DNA of 8,589 nucleotides from Dehalococcoidia bacterium. GTDB taxonomy: Bacteria > Chloroflexota > Dehalococcoidia > E44-bin15. A model generated the notes under the pieces. That model ran no database searches. It saw nothing but the letters and a program-made list of their open reading frames with translations, and was not told where the DNA came from. Within the stretch, counting starts at the first letter, position 1; each line of letters opens with the position of its first letter. Location: NCBI GenBank assembly GCA_023129355.1, contig JAGMCC010000045.1, positions 1 to 8,589 of the forward strand, given 5' to 3'. This document shows positions 1-5,661 of this stretch, piece by piece. The position numbers and the translations under genes are program-made.

Positions 1-8
1 ACACAGCC

Positions 9-38
9 TTGACACTCATTGACCAGTAATGGTAAGCT
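9..38 (+). promoter_or_regulatory. Possible sigma70 promoter for the small membrane protein gene
   Basis: A perfect -35 hexamer TTGACA lies at 9-14. The best -10 candidate at normal distance is TAAGCT at 33-38 (18-bp spacer), which matches only three of six consensus positions. The pair is correctly oriented and about 45 bp upstream of the GTG start at 82. The weak -10 makes this tentative. Confidence 0.3.
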
Positions 39-81
39 TACACAACAAGCGCCTTAAAGAGCAAAACAAGAAGGGGGTAAA

Positions 82-375
82 GTGAAGTACAAGAACTTTC
101 GCACTATCGCCCGTGTCTTTGGGATTTTGGCCTGGCTGGTGGGCATAGTTGTGTTTGTAATGGGCCTAGCCACCGGAATCGCCGGAGGTGGCTTTAGCGT
201 CGTCTTAGGCATTATCATAGGCGTCGTGGGAGGCTTCCTCAGTTTCGTGTCTCTTTACGCTTTCTCACAGTTCATTTATGTCCTTCTTGATATCGAGCGG
301 AATACCCGCCGAACTGTAAGAGCCCTGTTGGAAGAGGTCGAGACGGAAGAGGTGCAGACGGAAGAGGGCGAATAG
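82..375 (+). CDS. Small two-helix membrane protein with acidic repeat tail (unknown function)
   Basis: This is a 97-residue protein starting at GTG, preceded by a purine-rich AAGGGGG at 71-77 that can serve as ribosome binding site (4-nt spacer, slightly short). Two hydrophobic segments, about residues 11-33 and 38-66, are rich in Gly/Val/Ile and separated by a glycine turn. A short basic stretch around NTRRT (about residues 74-78) follows and probably marks the cytoplasmic side. The C terminus is strongly acidic and built of five-residue units TEEVE/TEEVQ/TEEGE. At DNA level the 12-mer AGACGGAAGAGG occurs at 341 and 356 (15-bp period), with a looser copy near 329. No catalytic motif is visible. 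The protein converges on the gene ending at 470, with 94 bp between the stops and no clear terminator. It looks like one of many small bacterial membrane proteins of unknown role. Confidence 0.72.
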   Translation: MKYKNFRTIARVFGILAWLVGIVVFVMGLATGIAGGGFSVVLGIIIGVVGGFLSFVSLYAFSQFIYVLLDIERNTRRTVRALLEEVETEEVQTEEGE

Positions 376-469
376 CCTATTCACCGCAGTTGGAAAGGGC
401 TGGTCACGCCCCGTCAGTAAAAGCCTAACGGAAGCGCCGCCTCAACCATTGCTATCATCGGCTTCAGCA

Positions 470-1288
470 TTATCGCCTTCGCCTTCGCCTTAACCTTAGC
501 TTAGGCTTAGCCTTAGCCTTCTCCTTGGCCTGAGCCTTTGCCTGTGCCTTCTCTCTGGCCTTAGCCTTCCTGTCCTCTTCTTTTGCCTTTGCCTTAGCCT
601 TCTCCTCCGCCTTGGCCTTAGCTATCGCCTTCTCCTTCTCCTTCGCCTCCGCCTTGGCCTTAGCTATCGCCTTCTCCTTCTCCTTCGCCTTAGCCCTAGC
701 CTTAGCCTTTGATCTAGCCCTGGCATCTGAGGGCGTGGATAGAGGAGGCTGTCTTTTTACGGGCTGCCTCGCCGGTAGTGTCCGTCTTCTACGTTGAAGC
801 GGCTTGGCTGGGGGGGCAAGGACTGAAGCAGGGTTGGCTGGAAGGGGAGAGACGGGATGGAGAGCGGGTGGGCCACCGGGTCGAAACGTTCGCCAGAACC
901 CCGTCCTGAAACGAGCGTATCCCCCGTGGCTCAGCCTTATTATCCACAGTATCATAGCCAGCCCCATGCCGCCATAAAAGATGATACTTGCAATGCCGAG
1001 GATGAGGATTAAAACAACAATTACGAGATACCCAACCCAGTGAACTTTTACAGCAAAGAGGAATGCAACGATTAACATTATAACAGTGGCGGTTATCGTG
1101 AGCAGCATGAAGAGGACGAAGGGGATAAGGTTACGCCTATTTGTAACCCACTCGGCTATACCCCAACCGAGGGGAAAGAGTTTCCTCCAGACGAATATAG
1201 CGAGGGCTGCTAGCGATAAAGAAAAGAACGCTATAAAGGGCGCCATCAATACTGCAGCTAACAACAAAATTATTATCATCGACACCAT
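470..1288 (-). CDS. Membrane protein with long Lys/Ala/Glu histone-H1-like or TolA-like tail
   Basis: This is a 272-residue protein in two unlike halves. The N-terminal part is membrane: helices at about residues 4-34 and 54-82, and a long hydrophobic stretch at 84-120 that could be one helix or two split at FYGG. Basic residues in the loop between the first two helices (WRK, NRRN) and after the last (RLSHGG..RFR) suggest, by the positive-inside rule, a cytoplasmic C terminus. A Pro/Arg-rich linker (about 137-187) follows, then about 80 residues of almost only Lys, Ala and Glu (188-267), ending in an Arg run. This tail is predicted helical and highly basic. It resembles eukaryotic H1 or bacterial AlgP/HU-type tails, or the helical stalk of TolA. 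The start is well supported by AAGGAGG ten bases before the ATG. I cannot assign a function. A membrane-tethered nucleic-acid-binding or scaffold role is inference only. Confidence 0.75.
   Translation of the reverse strand: MVSMIIILLLAAVLMAPFIAFFSLSLAALAIFVWRKLFPLGWGIAEWVTNRRNLIPFVLFMLLTITATVIMLIVAFLFAVKVHWVGYLVIVVLILILGIASIIFYGGMGLAMILWIIRLSHGGYARFRTGFWRTFRPGGPPALHPVSPLPANPASVLAPPAKPLQRRRRTLPARQPVKRQPPLSTPSDARARSKAKARAKAKEKEKAIAKAKAEAKEKEKAIAKAKAEEKAKAKAKEEDRKAKAREKAQAKAQAKEKAKAKPKLRLRRRRRR
604..690 (-). repeat. 42-bp tandem repeat encoding 14-residue Lys/Ala/Glu unit
   Basis: Bases 604-648 are identical to 646-690, giving two perfect copies with a 42-bp period, in frame with the minus-strand gene. 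They encode the unit KAKAEAKEKEKAIA. The surrounding tail (about 475-715) is a looser hexamer-type low-complexity tract (GGCTAA/GGCGAA variants), so slippage can change its length without breaking the frame. Confidence 0.85.
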
Positions 1289-1298
1289 CTGGCACGCT

Positions 1299-1304
1299 CC
1301 TCCT
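1299..1304 (-). promoter_or_regulatory. Strong Shine-Dalgarno site (AGGAGG)
   Basis: On the minus strand AAGGAGGAG spans 1305-1297. Its AGGAGG core lies ten bases before the ATG at 1288. It fixes the start of the Lys/Ala-tailed membrane protein and is the clearest ribosome binding site in the window. It argues for a bacterial host. Confidence 0.8.
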
Positions 1305-1394
1305 TAAGGAATACATGGCTCAATCTGACCCCCCACTTCCCTGATAATAACCGTTGCTTGGTCAAGCACAGCGCCCGTAAACTCGCTATTAAGC

Positions 1395-2415
1395 TCATCT
1401 ATCTTTTTCTCTCCAGAAGAAGCAAAGCCTGAAGGTCTTCAATAGCTGACCCTCGGGGTTAGGGATGGCAAAAATACCCGCAGAGCAGATGTAGTACGTG
1501 TTGTTACCGATATCTTGATAGATTCCTCCAAGGTTCGCTGATATGCCTTTCGCTTCCGGACGGGCATAAAATAGCAACCTGACACCGCTGCCATACATAT
1601 CAAGGTTATAAAAATCGTTTATTGTACCGGTCAGGGTCAGGTTGCCCACCACGTGTAGAGTGGGCTCCAGGGCGTGTTCTGCCACCTCCTCGAGTAACCA
1701 GCCTTCCAGTGTCATATCACGGATCTCAGTTGGGTTGGTGCACCACCCCCAGCCGCTAAGATTGTAGGCAATCCCCCAGTGCTCCCTCTCACCGAAGGTT
1801 ATGAAGGAATCGGTCATTGAGAGGTATTGAGCCTTAATCCAGTCGGCGCAACAGGCAACGTTTGAGATGCGCACTTCGTCAACGTTGCCGTCTAGGTCAT
1901 AAGTGGGAGCACCAGCTATAAAACGACCCATAAAAAACCCTTTCATTGTTTTCATTGATGTTGCCGCTCTTGGCACAGGCACCTCCACTGGCTACTCCAT
2001 CGACCTAGTTCTAAAGATGTGTCCAGTTCCATGTTCCTGCCACATAGTAAAAGCCGGTGGTATTTATACTATTCACCGCACTCCAACACTGAATCCTTGT
2101 ACCGCCCTAGGTAACCGAAACATATGTGTTGCTATTTCCACTTTGTCCCAGGGCAAGAGCTTACTTTGTCCAAGGGGCGCCTCCCCACTCTTTACCTTCT
2201 ATCGCAGCCTGCTGCTTATAGGTATCTATATCAATCCAGCCCTCGAGGGTTAGCCGGCAATAGTCACTGCTTAGGCTCACCTTTGTTTTCCCCGTTTTGG
2301 ATTAATTAGTATAACATAGGCGTCAAGCCTTGGATGGGGCGGGTTTTCCAATACCCTGGAAGTAAGACCGCCTAAGACAGCTATTGTCAACAACAATACT
2401 TGCCAGATACGCCAT
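1395..2415 (-). pseudogene. Decayed secreted LamG-domain surface protein gene
   Basis: Reading the minus strand across frames reconstructs a plausible surface protein. The start ATG is at 2415, followed by one extra base (ATG-G-CGT). A signal-peptide-like RIWQVLLLTIAVLGGLTS comes next. After a frame change near 2290-2305 (A/G homopolymers) comes LTLEGWID (around 2250-2225), typical of the start of a LamG/concanavalin-A-like fold. TAA at 2163-2161 and TAG at 2109-2107 interrupt it. FYYVAGTWNWT (about 2050-2020) and VDGV follow, separated by two TAG codons at 2013-2011 and 2007-2005. A third frame change near 1990-2000 leads to FMGRFIAG and LDGNVDEVRIS, the classic end of a LamG domain. The last frame stays open for 197 codons from a GTG at 1988 to the stop at 1395, including about 130 residues after the LamG domain that I do not recognise. 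With about seven lesions it is a true relic, not a sequencing slip. The open 3' part alone could be miscalled as a gene. Confidence 0.8.
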
Positions 2416-2449
2416 GCTAAACTCTTTGCCCCGGTGCTCCCTTTCGCGC

Positions 2450-2478
2450 ATTATACCTTAAAGGAAAAGCTCAGACAA
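2450..2478 (-). promoter_or_regulatory. Sigma70-type promoter of the LamG pseudogene
   Basis: On the minus strand TTGTCT (2478-2473) and a perfect TATAAT (2455-2450) are separated by 17 bp. Transcription would start near 2443, about 28 bases before the reconstructed ATG at 2415. The site outlived the gene it served, so it may still drive a non-coding transcript leftward. Confidence 0.5.
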
Positions 2479-2907
2479 GGCACGTAATGACGGTAGGGTG
2501 CCACCCAGCTACCTGAACGATATCAGGCTGTATAATCGAAGTGAGACACGTCGCACCAGGAGATGCAACGCTATAGTCATTTAACGAAATGCTACAATCA
2601 TCACCCCTAGCGTCGTGACTCCCGTCACGCCGCTGAACTTCCATCATCAACTCGCACCACTTATATTGTCCGGACTATTCAACAATATTCCTCGGCCACA
2701 TCTGACACATTTCACTCTTTGCTTAAAATGTGCTCATAGAAACCGCGTTGCCACAACTTTATGTTCGTTGCCACTGGAGTGGCAACGCTACAAGCGGTAT
2801 AGCTAATTTTAGGCTTATCACTGAATACCTGAATGTATATCAGTGAGTGGAAAGCACATCGCGTTGAGATTCCAGTCGTTGATAATAGCACCGAGAGAGG
2901 AGCAAAT
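2479..2907. other. Gene-free stretch with short palindromes
   Basis: No reading frame here looks like a gene; the few open stretches lack ribosome binding sites and protein-like composition. It holds a 6-bp hairpin (2614-2619 with 2624-2629, loop of four) and the GTTGCCAC palindrome cluster (2746-2787). It also holds a 7-bp hairpin (2818-2824 with 2840-2846, loop of fifteen). The last two lie just past the stt3 stop on the minus strand and could help end or stabilise its mRNA, but none is followed by a T-run, so no intrinsic terminator can be claimed. Confidence 0.5.
2746..2787. repeat. GTTGCCAC direct and inverted repeat cluster
   Basis: A near-continuous palindrome, CGTTGCCACT-GG-AGTGGCAACG, occupies 2766-2787 (ten-base arms, two-base centre). 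CGTTGCCAC occurs again in direct orientation at 2746-2754, exactly 20 bp upstream, so the half-site appears three times in 42 bp. Possible identities are a REP-like dispersed palindrome, a protein-binding operator or an mRNA 3' stem for stt3. The sequence alone does not decide. Confidence 0.6.
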
Positions 2908-5385
2908 TCAGGGTAGATACTCAAATATTTTCACATAGGATATTGGTTCCACTTTCTTTCTTGTTAGGATTTCTGGATCCGATTGGTGGACCAATTGGTA
3001 GTGCTCCAGTTCCTCCAGGGGTACCGGGCTGATGAACGGGTCCTCCCCCACTATCCTGTAATTTGGAGCGGTTTGACTTTCCAGATATTCCAGTGCCTCC
3101 TCATAGGTGGCGAAGGACTCAGTGCTGGTGATTTCCTTATATTTCCCTATCAAAAACGTTGACTTCTCCTCATATGAAATGACCAGGGTGGAATTATGGG
3201 GAACTACCGCCTCCCCCTCAAAATTGTACAGTCTGGAGCACATGGACCGGTAATATTCAGGGTAATATAACATTATACGTTCTAGTTCTCCCTCTGCCGT
3301 TCTCTGACGGTATGTCTCAAAGAACAGCCATTGGCTTTCTCCAGCCCAGATTGGTATGGCAGGGAATTTTCCGGTAGCCATCTCATAGTCAATGATCACA
3401 TACTTGGAATCCAGCTCATCGAGCACCTCATTTGCTGAGGATTCATCCTGAACGGTGAAAAATCGAGCTGTTTCCACGGCACCCGCTTGAAATGGATTCG
3501 CGCTAGGTATGCGGTGAGCGATGCGCGTGATCCAGTGACCGTAGTCCCAGAAGTTCATCACTCCGTATGCCGATTCGGGATAATCATACCTCTCTCCGGC
3601 TGGGGGTCTGTCATATAATTCATAATAGAAATCGGGATCTCCAAATGGGTCCGGGGTATTATCCGTATCCCTCATCCAAACTAGCGAGCTATGCCAGGCC
3701 TCGTTGGGACCGAAGGTGTCGCTTGCAACATCCACTGCCACCACAATGTTGGGAAGAATTGCTATGAGAAACACCATCATCGCCACCCCGGCCACTCGAG
3801 CACGCCTTGCGCCAATTATGCTAGGCCTCCCCGGCTCTTTCCTCTCCCCCTTTTCACCCTCCGGCAGCGCCCTTCTGAAATAGAGCCATTCCGGTATTTT
3901 CGAGGACAAGTATCCGGTGATAATGGCAACATTTACTGCCCAAGGATACCTTGCGCTGAGATAGCCTCTGATAGGCCTCCCCGGCTCTTTCTTCTCCGCC
4001 TCTTCACGCTCCGGAGGTGCTTCTCTCAAGTAGCTCCATACCAGTATCCTCCAGCACAAATATCCGGCGAGCAGGGCAACATTCACTGCAAAATAGTAGG
4101 CAAATCGGTTTTGGCCCAGCATGGCCACTAGCATTAATATACTCCACACAACTAGAAATGTTTTCTCGGCATTCCCATCCTTGACCTGAGCGCGAATTAT
4201 CAGGCCCAGTGCTATGAGGGCGAGGAAAATGTCTACGGTGAAGAAATACAATATTCGGAAAAAGCCAGTTATGGATAGAGCTGGTTGCACTTCACCAATG
4301 GTCACTGCCGCTCCCGAGGGTGTAAATATACTGAATTTTCCCAGCATCGAGCTAAGCAAGGAAGGATCGACAGCATAGAAAATACCCAGGGCGGCTAAAG
4401 CGAGACCTGCCAGCACCAGGATATAGTAGGCTCGCCTTAGTTTTCCATAATCCATCAGCCGGGAAATGCCGCTCAGCACCGAGAGGGTCAACATACCGAT
4501 AGTTAATGACGCGATGATGAGCCCCCCGAGGGTAAGAAAATTTAAGAAGGGGATAACTATGATTAAGGCGATAAGAAACATCGGCACCCCGATGATACAG
4601 AGATAGTCGGTTGACTTGCCCCTTAAATGATCGATGATGTATTGAATAACCATATAGACAAATATTATGAATACAAACAGCAGCCCGCCGCTCCAGGAGA
4701 TGAGATATATTCCCAGGGCTAGCCCGGCTAACAGGGCATAGATCAGGGGCTTCCTGAGATTCCCCCAGTCCCTGCTCCGGATATGGCTGAAGGATGTCTC
4801 TTTTTCCTTTGCCCGTTTGATGGCTAATATCAGGAACAAGGCCGCTGTTGCGCTGAACAGGACCTCGGCAATGTGGTGGTCGGTAAATCCCAGTAGGGAA
4901 CGCAAGAGGAATTGGCCGGGCAGAATGGCAATCAGAGCGGCAGAAAGCAACCCGACATTCCGGTTAAAGAGCTCTCTCCCGATAAAGTATACCGGTATAG
5001 TAACCAGTGCCCCTAAAATAGCGGGGAAGTATGCGCCCACTGTTTCTATGGTATGTTGTGTGGGACTCCCCAATCCAATGACCCATATGAAAAACCCCAG
5101 GAGAAGATCGAAGAAGGGGGCAAAAGGCGCATCCTGTCCGTAGGGAAATAAGGTGAAGGGGTCGAAAGCGATGAGATGGGGAAAATGTTGCACCAGGTTC
5201 TCCACCAATCGCATGTGATACCATGGGTCGTTTCCTCCGAAGTTGACCCAATCCCCCATGAACACGTTTTCATAGGGTAGCCATACCCGCAAGGCCAACG
5301 CAATGCCAAAGATTATGAGCAATGCTATGCCGTACTTGGACTTTGTCGAGAGCCTGGCTCTAATCTTTGTATGGAGAGCGCTCAT
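2908..5385 (-). CDS. STT3/AglB-family oligosaccharyltransferase
   Basis: This 825-residue membrane enzyme should transfer a lipid-linked oligosaccharide to Asn in N-X-S/T sequons on the outer face of the membrane. About 13 or more hydrophobic helices fill residues 18-550, followed by a soluble C-terminal domain. Family motifs are in order: GNDPWYHMR (Asp53, first acidic motif), TDHHIAE (Asp169, His170, Glu174, second motif) and TIGE (362-365, the external-loop Glu motif). Next come FWDYG (612-616, the WWDYG sequon-binding motif with its first Trp changed to Phe) and DYEMATGK (666-673, the DK/MI-type motif). Length and motifs match archaeal AglB rather than shorter Campylobacter PglB. Residues 432-471 and 482-521 are a tandem duplication. 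No Shine-Dalgarno sequence precedes the ATG, but a promoter lies directly upstream, suggesting a leaderless mRNA. No flippase or glycosyltransferase genes for glycan assembly are seen nearby. The family assignment is firm; glycan and targets are unknown. Confidence 0.93.
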   Translation of the reverse strand: MSALHTKIRARLSTKSKYGIALLIIFGIALALRVWLPYENVFMGDWVNFGGNDPWYHMRLVENLVQHFPHLIAFDPFTLFPYGQDAPFAPFFDLLLGFFIWVIGLGSPTQHTIETVGAYFPAILGALVTIPVYFIGRELFNRNVGLLSAALIAILPGQFLLRSLLGFTDHHIAEVLFSATAALFLILAIKRAKEKETSFSHIRSRDWGNLRKPLIYALLAGLALGIYLISWSGGLLFVFIIFVYMVIQYIIDHLRGKSTDYLCIIGVPMFLIALIIVIPFLNFLTLGGLIIASLTIGMLTLSVLSGISRLMDYGKLRRAYYILVLAGLALAALGIFYAVDPSLLSSMLGKFSIFTPSGAAVTIGEVQPALSITGFFRILYFFTVDIFLALIALGLIIRAQVKDGNAEKTFLVVWSILMLVAMLGQNRFAYYFAVNVALLAGYLCWRILVWSYLREAPPEREEAEKKEPGRPIRGYLSARYPWAVNVAIITGYLSSKIPEWLYFRRALPEGEKGERKEPGRPSIIGARRARVAGVAMMVFLIAILPNIVVAVDVASDTFGPNEAWHSSLVWMRDTDNTPDPFGDPDFYYELYDRPPAGERYDYPESAYGVMNFWDYGHWITRIAHRIPSANPFQAGAVETARFFTVQDESSANEVLDELDSKYVIIDYEMATGKFPAIPIWAGESQWLFFETYRQRTAEGELERIMLYYPEYYRSMCSRLYNFEGEAVVPHNSTLVISYEEKSTFLIGKYKEITSTESFATYEEALEYLESQTAPNYRIVGEDPFISPVPLEELEHYQLVHQSDPEILTRKKVEPISYVKIFEYLP
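3823..4092 (-). repeat. 150-bp in-frame tandem duplication inside STT3
   Basis: Bases 3823-3942 and 3973-4092 encode related segments offset by exactly 150 bp (50 residues). Of the 40 aligned residues (432-471 against 482-521), 23 are identical, including AVNVA, GYL and EPGRP. Both copies begin at the same 18-base string, AGGCCTCCCCGGCTCTTT, on the plus strand (3823 and 3973). Each unit carries a hydrophobic stretch plus a charged Glu/Lys/Arg loop. The second copy's hydrophobic stretch is shorter and less convincing as a membrane helix. Confidence 0.85.
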
Positions 5386-5394
5386 ATGGTTGAG

Positions 5395-5423
5395 ATTCTA
5401 AACCAAATCCAGGCCGAGGGCAA
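5395..5423 (-). promoter_or_regulatory. Promoter giving a near-leaderless stt3 transcript
   Basis: On the minus strand TTGCCC (5423-5418) and TAGAAT (5400-5395) are separated by 17 bp; the -10 matches five of six consensus bases. The ATG at 5385 begins ten bases after the last base of the -10, where transcription would be expected to start within about three bases of the initiation codon. This fits the absence of any ribosome binding site for stt3. Confidence 0.45.
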
Positions 5424-5462
5424 GCGCATATACTGGATGAGTAGGCTCCAGGGGCGGAACTC

Positions 5463-5491
5463 TTGACATGGCCACACCAGTACTGTATTAT
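5463..5491 (+). promoter_or_regulatory. Strong sigma70 promoter for the Tes-like radical SAM gene
   Basis: A perfect TTGACA (5463-5468), a 17-bp spacer and TATTAT (5486-5491, five of six consensus) form the best promoter in the window. Predicted initiation near 5498 leaves a leader of about 160 nt before the ATG at 5662. It is divergent from the stt3 promoter, with 39 bp between the two -35 boxes. Confidence 0.7.
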
Positions 5492-5661
5492 TCAACGTTG
5501 TTTAGACCCGCTTTTCCCTTCGGTGTGGCTTACCACTACATAGCAATATAGACCATGTGGCTTTTTGCGAGCGCATCATCTGCCCAGAAGGGGGCGGCCA
5601 TATTGCCAATAGCCCAGCGAGTTGCTTCTGAGAATTGAAAAGGGGCTTTGCTTACAAGGAT

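Noticed and set aside
475..530. Telomere-like CCTTAG/GGCTAA hexamers
   Set aside because: They are imperfect, lie inside a reading frame and encode the Lys/Ala/Leu tail of a gene with a strong ribosome binding site. Coding repeat is the simpler explanation.
612..797. Plus-strand open frame of 61 residues rich in Ala/Leu/Phe/Ser
   Set aside because: It is the antisense of the Lys/Ala repeat tail; the low-complexity DNA keeps the opposite frame open. No ribosome binding site is seen.
2005..2163. In-frame TAG/TAA codons of the LamG gene as programmed stop-codon reassignment
   Set aside because: The same gene also has frame changes, the stops include both TAA and TAG, and neighbouring genes use the standard code without internal stops. 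Decay explains all of it.
1903..2253. Plus-strand open frame of 116 residues opposite the LamG relic
   Set aside because: The minus strand shows clear LamG motifs across frames, while this frame has no recognisable domain or start signal.
2712..2924. Minus-strand frame of 70 residues overlapping the stt3 3' end
   Set aside because: No ribosome binding site and no protein-like features. Much of its length is encoded by the GTTGCCAC palindrome region and other intergenic DNA.
3691..4131. Plus-strand open frame of 146 residues inside stt3
   Set aside because: It is antisense to a firmly identified membrane enzyme, and its internal similarity simply mirrors the STT3 duplication.
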